DNA from: Nemertoderma westbladi
Taxonomy: Eukaryota > Xenacoelomorpha > Nemertodermatida > Nemertodermatidae
Assembly (NCBI GenBank): GCA_032718475.1
Contig: JAUCBJ010003630.1
Coordinates: forward strand, 1 to 24,934
Length of the DNA stretch: 24,934 nt
Direction: 5' to 3'
Position 1 is the first letter of the stretch. Each line of letters starts with the position of its first letter. Below, one piece after another: positions 8,047 through 17,559 of this stretch. Both the position numbers and the translations under genes were made by a program. Below the pieces are notes generated by a model that did not search any database, was not told where the DNA came from, and saw only the letters and a list, made by a program, of their open reading frames with translations.

Positions 8047-8987
8047 CTGCCAAAGTTTTTACCTTGTCCAGAGGGTGAAGCTCCTTCCATTGGAGCATTA
8101 CAGACTAATCATTGGTCTGAGAATTCCCACCATTTTTTCTCTTCATTTAGCCAAGCCTTCCAGGGCATTGGATGTTTAAAAAATTATGAAGTTAACCTCT
8201 TCATTGACCCCAAAATAAAACGAGTCGCTGAGCCACCACGAAAAAATTCCATTAAAAAAAACTATTCAATGAGGGCATAGTCAATATGATAAAAGATGAT
8301 ATTATTGAGTTGCATACTGGGCCAGCCCCATGGATTTCAAATGTTGTCATTGCTCCAAAAAGTGATGGTCATAATATTCGCATTACTTTAGATATGCGAA
8401 ATCCAAATAAAGCAATTCGTGATACCCATATTCCAATGCCACGAGTTGAAGAAATCAAAGCTCAGTTGTCAGGTTCAAAGTTCTTCAGCAAACTTGATTT
8501 TGCTAGTGCTTTCCACCAACTATCACTTTCTGAAGGCAGTCGCATTGTAACAGTATTCCATGCCAATGGTCGTCTAATACGATATAAACGACTCACCATG
8601 GGAAATACAGTGGCATCAGGAGAACTGCATAAAGCACTTCAACCACTCTTCTCAAAGATCCCATATGTACATGTCATACACGATGACATCATTATAGCAG
8701 CTCCCGCTGAAGAAACATATGATTTAGCACTTTCTACAGTCCTGACTGCTGTCATCGAATCTGGTCTCACCCTTAATCCAGAGAAATGTATTTTTGGATC
8801 ACCTGAGATACCTTTCTAGGGAGTATTAGTTACTAAGGATGGGGTAAAACCAGACCCTGCCAAGGTTACTTCTCTGCGAGAAGCTGGTCCACCATGCAAT
8901 AAAGAAGAGCTTGCTAGTTTCTTATGTATGCTTCAATCTAACTCAGACTTTATTCCATATCTCTCCAAATATATACAGAACATGTGA
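8047..8987 (+). pseudogene. pol: Ty3/gypsy reverse transcriptase
   Basis: The linker at 8160-8250 contains FQGIG and a VNLFIDPKIKRVAEPPRK-type motif, the standard entry to gypsy RT. After a frame change in the A-run at 8254-8261 the main domain reads through 8816. It shows PAPWISNVVIAPKSDG, RITLDMRNPNKAI, FFSKLDFASAFHQL (catalytic Asp in KLDFA), RYKRLTMGN and the active site VIHDDIII (Asp-Asp at 8682-8687), where a YxDD or xxDD box is expected. It continues past a TAG at 8817 with GVLVTKDGVKPDPAKV and the connection domain, to a TGA at 8985. The catalytic residues are intact, but at least three disruptions prevent a full-length product. Confidence 0.93.
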
Positions 8988-9460
8988 TTGTTACTGGGAA
9001 AACATAACCGCTTCAAATGGACCAGTACCCACCAGCATGAATTTGAAAAGGTTAAAGCCCTTTTCCACGAAGAGACCCTAACCAGACAACTTATCCTTTT
9101 GTTGATGCCCACCAAAGCGGCCTGGGAGGCATACTACCCCAGGGTCCAACTATCGAAGAAGCCCGTACAGTGGCAATGGCCAGCTGGGCCACTACTCATA
9201 TCGAACAACGGTATCCTCAATTAGATTTGGAGGCCCTCACTGTGGATTTTGGTCTCCGCCGCTTTAGGCAATTCCATGTGGGTGGCCCAATGGTAACAAT
9301 ATATACAGACCATAAACCTTTGGTTGGTATATTTGCTAACAGTAGGCTTGGTTCAATACGGAGTGATCGTATCAAACTCGGGCACCAGGTTGTCTCATTC
9401 AAGGTCCTTTGGCGTGCTGGTATAAAAAATCCAGCAGACTTCATTTCTCGTCATCTGGCA
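8988..9460 (+). pseudogene. Ty3/gypsy RNase H
   Basis: The tether KWTSTHQHEFEKVK is read in the RT frame. A frame change near 9090 leads into the RNase H fold: VDAHQSGLGGIL (first catalytic Asp at 9104-9106), EARTVAMASW, QRYPQLDLEALTVDFG (catalytic Glu), IYTDHKPLVGIF (second Asp) and the C-terminal NPADFISRH with the last acidic residue. All expected landmarks are present in order. The NPAD-x-SRH ending is typical of invertebrate gypsy-type elements. Confidence 0.9.
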
Positions 9461-10005
9461 AAACTTAATAAAGATATCATTGAGGAGACAAAAGAGTTTC
9501 AAAAACTTTGTTGGCTCCTACATGGAACCCCATATGTTGAATCCATCTCTGTTGAGTCTCTCCATCGAGAGACTGATTTAGACCCAATCATACAGTGTCT
9601 CATTGGCCATGTTAGTAAGGGCTTCAAGCCATACAATGATAATGACATTATCCCCATCTTCCACGCATTATCCCCATCTTCCAAATGCGTGGGGAGCGCA
9701 TTGTTCTGCCTCTGGCATTAATTAAAGTGGCAATTTCTAAAGCCCCTGTGGCAATTTCGCAAACTACTCCTCACGGAATGACATACACCACCAGCACATT
9801 TATCCCTACCACCCACAGGCAAATCCAGCTGAGCGGATAATGAGAGCACTAGGAAAGGCAATGAAAGCAGGATATATGAACAATCAGGAACCTGACCAAA
9901 CCCTCAACAACTTCATATCATCATTCAGGGCTACACCACATATCGCTACGGGGATTCCACCAGCCGATTACATGTTTCGTCATGATTACCGGACCGATTT
10001 TCCTC
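9461..10005 (+). pseudogene. Integrase, N-terminal linker and core, with internal deletion
   Basis: The RNase H-integrase linker runs to about 9700 (ESLHRETDLDPIIQ), then changes frame into RGERIVLPLALIKVAISKA at about 9685-9750. At this point a gypsy integrase should give an HHCC zinc finger and the first two catalytic Asp. Instead the sequence jumps to the core end, HPQANPAERIMRALGKAMKA, with the final catalytic Glu, followed by FISSFRATPHIATGIPPADY. Roughly 150 or more residues are therefore missing around 9750-9775. A 20-bp tandem duplication (attatccccatcttccacgc) lies at about 9648-9685. Without the first two catalytic Asp the enzyme cannot work. Confidence 0.85.
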
Positions 10006-10314
10006 ACGAAAACCTACTACTACTACTACTAGTATCGGCATGCTGCATTGCAGCTGCATTTTTAAGAATGCTGTACCGGCTTGTCGACAAAATTGCACCG
10101 CCACAACTCCCTATCACCCATGACATTTGCTAGATCATCCGCATCTTCAAGGCCAGTGTCCTTTAAGATGCGTCTCAAGAAAGTCATGGGCTGTCCACCA
10201 TGCTTATTCACTCCATGAGGCTGCCAAAGTACAAGATTATGCACTGGCTGGTCCTCACAGCGAAAGCAATGTCCTACAAAGCAGAGGCGATTTTGTTCTA
10301 GTGTCAAGCTTGGG
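10006..10314 (-). mobile_element. Short LINE tail inserted in the integrase
   Basis: It matches 1281-1578 with roughly ten mismatches by eye (about 96%). It starts on the left with (cta)n, the 3' microsatellite tail of the LINE, and ends abruptly at 10314 where similarity to the first copy stops. The minus-strand translation has LRFVGHCFRCEDQPVHNLVL and a DLANVMGDRELWR block. It splits the gypsy integrase between the core and the C-terminal domain. A 4-nt aacc is present on both sides, too short to count as a firm target duplication. Confidence 0.88.
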
Positions 10315-10895
10315 GGAACCAATGAGACACCTCCAATGTTATCCATTGTTATCCACATGTTATCCACCAAAACCTGGTAACTGATAAAGACATCAAGGAT
10401 GCCAGAGATCGAGACCAACACAGGAAAGATAATATACGTGATGCAGTCAACTCTTCTATCGAGCGGAAACGGGATAACCTGCATGTTGGTGACACTGTTT
10501 TGGCTAAAAATTTCCAACGTCGGCGCAAATTTGACCCAAAATACCTGGTCGAACCTTTCGAAGTTACCGAAGTTACTTCTCATGGTGTGACTATTAAGAA
10601 TAGATATACTAATAAGATATTCAAACGCCACAAGAATGATGTAAAGCTCTATCTTGGTACATTTCCTCCAGGACGTTATGCCTCAACACATTGGTATAGC
10701 AGTGTCAAAGCTCCAGTTCACCACAACTACTCAAACCAACAACCAATGGCCAATCCTGCCCCTGGTATAGATCCACGTGGCATTCACGTATATATAGTAA
10801 CCTACCGTTCCCTCTCCACTGATTCAACTTTGCGAGCACCAATCGCGCTATGGATGTACATTGCGACCACCAAAACGATACCAGAACTATGATTA
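10315..10895 (+). pseudogene. Integrase C-terminal domain
   Basis: After the LINE insertion, one frame is open from about 10383 to 10892. It gives DKDIKDARDRDQHRKD, then SSIERKRDNLHVGDTVLAK and KFDPKYLVEPFEVTEVTSHG, the GPY/F-type module of gypsy integrases (here with EPFEV instead of GPFxV), ending in a Pro/Thr-rich tail. The TTG at 10500 is not a start. The domain would bind DNA and target integration. The reading frame of this part is unusually well kept compared with gag. Confidence 0.85.
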
Positions 10896-10925
10896 CCTTT
10901 CGGCACGCTTTCAACCTGACTCAAC

Positions 10926-10938
10926 AAAAGATGGGAAG
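10926..10938 (+). promoter_or_regulatory. Polypurine tract
   Basis: aaaagatgggaag lies immediately before the 3' LTR. It is almost pure purine, the expected primer for plus-strand synthesis. Confidence 0.7.
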
Positions 10939-11256
10939 TGATATAGTGACTGACGGCAGATATAGTGACTGCATTATAGTAACTTCAAACATAGTGATAT
11001 AGTATCAGTACATACTATAACTGTAAAATCTGGACTATTGTCTTGTCAATAAAAACTATTAGATACTGGTGGTACTCGGCAGATGATTCCGAGTCAGTAG
11101 TCTGTGACTCATATTGTCAGTACAAACTACTGTAGTCAGTAGGTAGCTACAGCAGCTGGGTTTCCTATATTAATACAACGGGTTTAACTGTTTAATTGAT
11201 TACTGGATTCTAAACACATTAATTCAAACGAAAGCGGGAAAGCTTATTACTTTACA
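10939..11256 (+). repeat. 3' LTR of the gypsy element
   Basis: Starts tgatatagtgactgacgg and ends tttaca, giving the canonical TG...CA. It has a 3-bp ggt insertion (agatactggtggtactcgg) and a few other small indels relative to the 5' LTR. Confidence 0.9.
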
Positions 11257-11259
11257 TGG

Positions 11260-11351
11260 CATGGGTGATCTTCCACGTAAACCCTTCCATTATGTTTCCT
11301 AAAGGAATGCATGCATTTATTGTCAGTAATATGCATGTGTTCCACAGTAAA
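11260..11351. repeat. Right-hand remnant of the 63-bp array
   Basis: catgggtgatcttccac, gtaaacccttcca and tgtttcctaaaggaatgc (to about 11309) are one array unit. A further partial unit, tgttccacagtaaac, ends near 11351. This shows that the gypsy element split the array close to its end. Confidence 0.9.
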
Positions 11352-12336
11352 CATTTATCAGCGAGTCAAGGACGAAAGTCTGGGTTCGGCTAGAGATATA
11401 AAGAATACATTATTAATAATAAGAACATAATTATATTTATATAATTGCATTATCTATGATGATATTAGCAATGTCTGCAAGCATTGCAGCTGCGGGTCGT
11501 TAATCAATGTCGCATAATGAATAATTAGATATTAATGACCTACAGTATATTAGGCCTATGATATTAATTTTATTGAAATTATTAAAGTGACAGAACTTCA
11601 CCCGTTTACGATATCTGGTTCATATAATGTTCAATAAATGCGCCATTGGACCGAAATTAAGATAATGTTTTAATGATATTTTATAAATAGTCCTGATTTT
11701 CGTTTACGTTTATTTTTTTAACTATTGGAATTTGCATACGGTCTGCTCATCCGAACGGTTAGTTACACATAGGAACGTATTTTAACATTATGAAACGATT
11801 GCTGATGACAAATTGCGAATTGTGATATAACTTTTCTGCGAAATTTTGTGAAATACAGCAAAAAATGTCATATTTTTGGATTAATTTCTAATATAGAATC
11901 TTATTTTAGGAATCTAGAGCAGTAAAGTACAAAACGTTTGCACAAAACTAAAAAAAACTTGCAAAGTTTATCCAACAATTTAGAGGTTAATGTCCAACTG
12001 TTCTCGATGAGTACGGCTCCACTCCGGTGCGGTAATACCGCACCGGCAGCTAGTATTTAAATTTATTAATAAATACATAATACTGAAAGTAATTGACATT
12101 CAGTTAAGAATAAATTCAGCTCTAAAAAAAGAGTTTAACACCCTTTACTGTCATAAACTTATCATCATTACAAGTAATCCATGTGAAATTTAATTATAAT
12201 CCATACAGTACCGGTTTGTGACTAATACGTGCACCTGCGACCAACCAGAACCTGCAAGCAACAACTCATATAAAAATAAAAATATACCCATCTTCCCTCT
12301 ATACTAAACGATACCCATAAATCCTAAGATAGGAAC
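11352..12336. other. AT-rich DNA, no gene seen
   Basis: No protein-like ORF on either strand. The only structure noted is the 23-nt palindrome at 12024-12046. Confidence 0.5.
12024..12046. repeat. 23-nt perfect palindrome
   Basis: ccggtgcggta, one A, then the exact reverse complement taccgcaccgg. It is GC-rich within AT-rich surroundings, so it would form a stable hairpin. Confidence 0.9.
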
Positions 12337-12570
12337 GGGGGGGAGGCCGAAGGGGAGGTGACTTTCGACGCATTCACAATTCATCTCCCATCAGGGGAAA
12401 ATCGACGTAAATAACAGCTGATTACTCTATAAAATAAAACTGTATCCTGTTATATTGATTTTTGTTTATTGTTTTGGTTAGAATATCCTGCCACTGTAAT
12501 CCGGTATTAATTTGTCGGAATGGGATTTGCCAAGTTCAACACCCCCCCCCCCCCCCCCCCCCCCCCCCCC
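12337..12570 (+). mobile_element. R1 dispersed repeat, copy a
   Basis: Starts near a G-run (12337-12343) and ends in a 29-nt C-run (12542-12570). Between them are tcgacgcattcacaattcat, atcgacgtaaataacagctg, aactgtatcctgtt and tgtttattgttttggttaga, all shared with the other R1 copies. The inverted G/C termini suggest a MITE. The plus ORF across it (12462-12743) is a by-product of the C-tract reading as poly-proline. Confidence 0.7.
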
Positions 12571-12711
12571 GCTCGAAATTAGAGTTCTATATTTCAGGTA
12601 ATCCTCCGACACACGGTGCCGTAAAACGTTTGGAATGTTTAACCTTTAGAGCTCTCCCTGTCAAGAGATCAACATTCGGGAGGACTCTGTGTATTTTGAA
12701 CGGAGCTATGC

Positions 12712-12905
12712 TTCCGCTTTGCAGGACATTGCTTTCGCCGTGAGAACCAGCCAGTGAAAAATCTTGTGCTTTGGCGGGCGGCCGCATGGAGATTATAAGC
12801 ATATGGGCAGCCCACCACTGTTTCGGGACCCCTTTAAAGGACACTGGCCTTAAAAGATTCGGATAATCTCGCGAAAGTCATGGGGCATACGCAACGCACC
12901 AGGGA
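12712..12905 (+). pseudogene. LINE 3' fragment, third copy
   Basis: The plus strand, over several frames, encodes the same C-terminal motifs as 1330-1577: RxAGHCFRRE, QPVKNLVLW, a KDTxLKDSDNLAKVMG block. ttgcaggacattgctttcgccgtgag is a direct nucleotide match to the first copy in reverse. It is more diverged than the other two, with stops and indels, so it is probably the oldest. Confidence 0.75.
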
Positions 12906-13157
12906 TCGTGTAGGAATTGTTGTGTAAATAATTTTGAGGGTAGTTGTTTAACAATTTTCGTCATGGTTACAAATTGGTAACATAATTGGAAAAATAATTT
13001 TATTAATCTGACCATGCCATGGCGACAGCGATTTACTAATGAGCACCGCAGTATATAAATAAACTGACAGTATAAGTTCTTGTTATATTTATTTGCTGTG
13101 ACATGTGGTGTCAGCTAATATTTCCATATTTATTACCTGTGTTTTATTCCGTAAGTT

Positions 13158-13471
13158 AAATTATTTATGATGACATATGTTCATTACTCAGTATAACATA
13201 CCGGTACCGCGGTACGTCATAGACAGACTCAGACATGTGTTTATGTAAATTTGTTAGATTGGTTTGCTTAATATGTTATATTTCCCCTTTGCGCTTAAAG
13301 CATACGAAATTAATAAAATTATTTATGATGACATATGTTCATTACTCAGTATAACATACCGGTACCGCGGTACGTCATAGACAGACTCAGACATGTGTTT
13401 ATGTAAATTTGTTAGATTGGTTTGCTTAATATGTTATATTTCCCCTTTGCGCTTAAGGCATACGAAATTAA
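13158..13471 (+). repeat. 158-bp tandem duplication
   Basis: 13158-13315 and 13316-13471 are nearly identical. I see one clear substitution (cttaaagcat versus cttaaggcat). Each copy contains the 12-bp palindrome gtaccgcggtac. No gene is present. The high identity indicates a recent event or an assembly duplication. Confidence 0.92.
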
Positions 13472-13815
13472 TAATATATCTTTGATAACAGATATTAAAA
13501 AAATAATTAAAAATAAAGATGTTGTATATCTTCTATAACAGCGAAATTTGTGTCGACGGCTGATCATTAATTAAACAGAGGGAATTATATGTTATTCAAT
13601 ACAGTTCATGGTTTAACAGATAACTGTGCATAACTTTTTTACTCTGATGAATTTATGTTGAATTTTGTATTTTTTTTTAATATTTTTTTCACGTATGCAT
13701 ATGATTTGTCTGTTTATATTATATTGTGTGTGTAAAAATAATACATTGTAAATCTGACTTCAGGTTCTCCCTCATTCGTACATTCTCCCACATTCATACA
13801 TACAATAAAATCCCA
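13472..13815. other. AT-rich DNA, no gene seen
   Basis: No ORF or repeat can be supported. Confidence 0.5.
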
Positions 13816-14070
13816 CCTTGGCGTAGTATTTAAATCCGTTTATTTCTTTCATTTTTTCTGTTTAAATCCGTCTATTTATTTCATATTATTTTCATTCACA
13901 TATCTATTTCGGAGGAAATGGGTTCGATCCCCGCTAGGATCCTGGGGAGTTTTCGCTTCGACATGAACGCTTTAAATGGACTAGCCAGCGCTTATATATG
14001 CCTTGCATCCTCTTGAATGATTTCTAAATGTGTAAATGACAGAATAAAACTTTACTTTTTTTTACTTTAT
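13816..14070 (+). mobile_element. Possible tRNA-derived SINE fragment
   Basis: ggttcgatccc at 13921-13931 matches the RNA polymerase III B-box consensus GGTTCGANNCC. An A-box-like tggcgtagta lies at about 13819-13828 but is too far away; a roughly 33-bp duplication of tttaaatccgt(t/c)tattt between them could explain the spacing. About 130 bp downstream the sequence ends in gaataaaactttact(8). No tRNA cloverleaf can be drawn. Confidence 0.3.
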
Positions 14071-15340
14071 CAATATACAGTTTTCCAATAGCAAAGACTT
14101 ACGCATTCAGCTAAAATGTTACTTCAGACTATGTTAATGTCTGACAACAATACGTTTCAGGGTATTGGAAGGTCATGCGGCAATAATTTACCTTCATTTA
14201 CATGGATAGAATCATTGGAGTGGAACAGCAGTGATGCCATGCCGATTTGTGTTGGATATTAATTAGGATAGTTCCTCTAAAGGCTCGTGGCATTCAGGCC
14301 ACAGCCACCCCAGAATCGCGCCAGGTACCCCAAGTTGAGGAAACCATGTACCGGCACGGGAAATGGGCCTTTTCCTGAGGCCAATCAGTAGAATGCATTG
14401 CTTAAATACCAAATGCCTAATATATCTATAGAGTCGCGCTCAGGCAACTTCTACCAATTACCTCAAAGAGAAAATATTTTAGTGGACGTATTGAGTTTCC
14501 TTTGACAATTGGGTTGACTATAGAGAACTGATACCCGAGGCTCCCGTGCTGAAACAATAGTATATCTTATTACAATAGTTAGTAGTCAATTACTGTGTCG
14601 TGCGTAGTTTTACAGTAAGGGTCCCTCAAGTCACTTATGTTTGAGCTTTGAGGTTTTATTCTTGTACATGATCACGAGTGACTGAACATTTTTTCTTATA
14701 ATTATAGTTGTAAGTAAAAAAAACTTGCCTTTGTTCTTTGTACAGCAGTGGGACTTCACTCGTTGTGATTTTCCCTGTTTGAACTCTTGAGATCGCCACC
14801 TTTATGGTTCGCAACCTCCTCTCATGGGGGATCAGCTGATTTAACTGTTTACTGATTGCAAATAACATTCCCGGGCCCAGACGAGGTGTTACTGACCGGA
14901 CCCGGCCTCTTGGATAACAGGCTAATATATGTTTCATTGCAAATGTATCTTGTGTGTGAGTAGATCCCGTCAGGTCTGAGTATTGCGGAATCCCTCAACG
15001 ATTCATGTGTGCATTCTTAGCTGATTAATGTATACCTCCTCGTCTCACTAAGGTACGCTTGGCTTGATCTTGACCTACGGTTCTGCTGTCGGGTCAATCC
15101 CAGTCGAGTGTTTTGGTATAGAAATCAGAGGAGTTCGGTTGGAAAGAATAGATTTTGTTGTTTTCGTTGTATATTTGATTCAATAAGATACAGCTACGTT
15201 CATCACGTACTACAACCACGTACAGTCTTAATTGAGAACATAACTGTACAACTACGCTATCTCAACTACGTTGATGATAGTGTAAATACTTCACTGCTAT
15301 GACCAATAAATAAAATCCACATCAGGGTCCTAGAGCAGGA
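14071..15340. other. Unassigned region, no supported gene
   Basis: Less AT-rich than its neighbours. Two short ORFs exist, minus 14656-14937 (93 aa, basic) and plus 15108-15302 (64 aa), but neither shows a motif, repeat match or sensible initiation context, and both look like chance. No inverted or tandem repeats were found by eye. Confidence 0.4.
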
Positions 15341-15346
15341 TCAGGC

Positions 15347-15363
15347 ACACTAGAGATGCAAGA
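15347..15363 (+). repeat. Left half of a 17-bp inverted repeat bracketing the DDE region
   Basis: acactagagatgcaaga is exactly complementary to 17896-17912. The pair brackets the DDE transposase relic and may be the TIR of an outer, older element. A looser second version (cacaccagagatgaacgata, reverse strand) is at about 17949-17968. Confidence 0.55.
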
Positions 15364-15430
15364 TAAATTCTTTGAAATATACATTAAAATAATCAAAGTA
15401 TTATATTAGTGTGTGTTGCCCCCCAAAACT

Positions 15431-15453
15431 CCTTTTTTTCTTTATAAGAACCA
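15431..15453 (+). repeat. Candidate left inverted repeat of the DDE element
   Basis: ctttttttctttataagaac resembles the reverse complement of 17493-17518 (cttttttttttataagaac). Motifs gagcctc and tgttctta also recur on both sides. Further out, the right end reads inward as cagtataatataatgcgc and is followed by TA (17536-17537), which recalls pogo-type termini; the left end is less clear. Confidence 0.35.
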
Positions 15454-15695
15454 GAAGAATTTTGCCGAGCCTCATGTTCTTAAAATATCTCGAACTTTCA
15501 ACCTCAAATGTTCTTAAACTGTTATTGCATTACAGTAGGCATACTGTACTGTACCATAAGTATCAAACATTGTCTGATTACAGTACGACTACTGCAGTAC
15601 TGTTCAGCTGTTGTTAGTGAACTACAGTACGGTACTGTAGGTACAGTACTGCAGTAGGCCTGCAGGTGTACTGAAACTGAAACTACAGTACAGTA

Positions 15696-17246
15696 ATGTC
15701 TAAGCAGAAATCTTTATTTGGCTGCGGTTTTTGGAAAGAAGTCGAACATCGCGGGAATCTTGTTAGAGTGGATATGCCATATATTGTTTCACAGGTTGAG
15801 AAACCACTGAAATACCCACACTGTGAACAACGTTTTGCTTACCAGCAATGTCTGAGTGTCCACAATATATGCAAACATCACGACTGTAAATCGATGGTTC
15901 AAGACAAATCCATCGGTTTGGCTACTGCCAGTACAGCTGATATTGCGGATCTGGATCTGCCAGAGAATGTAGGGGAGCCTGGAGGCCAGCACAGATGATG
16001 AATGAGCAGCTTGGCACCCAGATGTTGATGTTTATTTCCAGGAGAATGCCTGTGTCCTATGTCCATTGATTGGGTCAATAAGACGCTAACTCCTGCTGTT
16101 AAAGATGCAGGTAGATTCGTTCTGTTCTGTGACAATTTGTCTGCAGAAGTTGCAGATGAGTTCAAGGAAGCTGTGAATGGTCTTTCAGGTGTTTGTTGGT
16201 TTGGTTTACCAAACAGTACGGATCTGTGGCAACCTGTGGATGCAGGATATGCGGATATGCCCAGCTGCAGAAAGTTCTAATGAAGCAGGCCCATAACGCT
16301 TGGTTAGATAGTGACGAAAATGCCGATCATTGGTATGGTAACATGGATTCATTTTTTGCTAAAGAACGTCAAATTCTGCTATCCCAATGGGCTGGTGAAG
16401 CATACAAAAACTAATCTCACCCGAATTCGATGCGTTTCGCCTGCGTATCTGGCAAAAAACTGGTTGTCTAATGACAACTGATGGTTCGGATAATGAGATA
16501 GTGAAGCCAGAAGGATTACCGGAGTATAAATTTCCTGCACCAGTCATATGATAGAACCTTCTACATCATTGCCCACTACCCCTTCAATGGAACCAAGTAT
16601 TGTTGTTGCGGATGATGTTACTGACAGTGATGATGATCTGGAGGCAGAGGCATAGCGAGGGGGGATGTTCCCCCGGGCGCACTCACCCAAGGGCGCTGAA
16701 ATCCCAGGCAAATGTCAGGGTATTCTTGTAAAATAAGACAAATCAGTAAAAAGTCAGGGATTGCGATACACTATGTACAGGACATGTGTCATAAGCGAAA
16801 AATGTAAAAATTTTCTCAGCTCGCTACGCTCGCCATTCAGTATATTTAATTGCACTATATCAAACTTGTGTATAAGAGATATCAGGATTTGATATATACT
16901 GTTATATATACTTATAATATTAAAAAAAACCGTCATAAATGAAAAGTTAAAATTATAGAAGGGGGGGCGCCATCTCGGTTTCATTCCCCCGGGCGCCAGA
17001 AGAGCTCGCTACGCCTCTGTCTGGAGGTGCTGGATGTGAATGATACCATCAAGGAGGACAATGTCAATAGGGTCCATGATGATTTAGTTGGTAAGAAGAT
17101 TCGGGCTCTTTATGAGAATGGTGGGTTTACGGGGGATATTTTGAACTTTAACCGCACTCTTGAAAAATATAAGGTGGTCTATAGCGATGGGAGCTTTGAT
17201 TACATAACAACCGCAGACATAGACGATGTTGAGATAATTTTACTTA
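15696..17246 (+). pseudogene. Relic of a DDE transposase gene with N-terminal zinc finger and C-terminal Tudor-like domain
   Basis: The N-terminal ORF (ATG 15696, stop 15996) has one C2H2-type finger at residues about 40-60 (PHCEQRFAYQQCLSVHNICK), in which the first Cys is replaced by Tyr. After a large internal gap near 15990-16010 comes the transposase core: a VDVYFQENA block, LFCDNLSAEVADEF with one catalytic Asp, then WFGLPNSTDLWQPVDAGYA with a second acidic site in the position of the QPxDxG motif of pogo/Tigger-type DDE enzymes. A frame change follows, then WLDSDENADHWYGN, ISPEFDAFRLRIWQKTGCLM and IVKPEGLPEYKFPAP. The C-terminus (17087-17246) is a separate small beta-rich module, VGKKIRALYENGGFTGDILN with VVYSDGS, resembling Tudor/SH3-like readers. 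A hAT MITE splits the last exon. The enzyme is dead; the class is inferred from motifs. Confidence 0.75.
16645..17019. mobile_element. 375-bp hAT-type MITE
   Basis: Terminal inverted repeats cagaggcatagcgag (16645-16659) and, inverted, cagaggcgtagcgag (17005-17019) match at 14 of 15. The 8-bp target duplication tctggagg is perfect at 16637-16644 and 17020-17027. CAG-type ends and an 8-bp duplication define the hAT superfamily. Inside each end is a cccccgggcgc block. There is no transposase. Removing the element plus one duplication rejoins the reading frame of the surrounding DDE gene within one codon. Confidence 0.92.
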
Positions 17247-17559
17247 ATAACTGCTTAATTACAGGCCTACTACTGTATCGATTTGACTTAATTTGTTGCA
17301 GTAAACAATTGTAGCTGTAGCCTACTGTATACTTATGCACAAATGTCGATTTTGCTATTAAAATTTTGAAATTTGATTTCTCTGCATCTGGAGCTTATCA
17401 ATTTTGCTTAACTCACTTTATGGAATCTGAGCCTCAAGTTGTTCTTAGAATGTTCTTAATTTTTTCGCGAATTCGAGCCTCGTGTTCTTATAAACTGTGT
17501 TCTTATAAAAAAAAAAAGCGCATTATATTATACTGTACCTCAGTGTGACTAACAATTTT

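Larger units (their letters stand above)
6131..11256 (+). mobile_element. Decayed Ty3/gypsy LTR retrotransposon
   Basis: About 5.1 kb bounded by LTRs beginning TG, with a primer-binding site after the left LTR and a purine tract before the right one. The domain order is Gag, protease, reverse transcriptase, RNase H, integrase, diagnostic of Ty3/gypsy (Metaviridae); there is no envelope gene. It sits inside the 63-bp minisatellite, and the direct repeat catgg (6125-6129 and 11260-11264) reads as a 5-bp target duplication, since removing the element leaves a normal array unit. A one- to three-base uncertainty remains because TG...CA boundaries give 6131-11256. Frameshifts, stops, an internal integrase deletion and a LINE insertion make it inactive. 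Confidence 0.93.

Noticed and set aside
10893-10938. Envelope gene after integrase
   Set aside because: Only about 45 bp separate the end of the integrase frame from the 3' LTR; there is no room for one.
12462-12743. ORF with a poly-proline run
   Set aside because: Made of R1 repeat, C-tract and a LINE fragment read in a non-native frame.
13917-13935. tRNA gene at the GGTTCGATCCC motif
   Set aside because: No acceptor, D or anticodon stem can be drawn; at most a SINE B box.
14656-14937. 93-aa minus-strand ORF as a gene
   Set aside because: No motif, weak composition, no supporting context.
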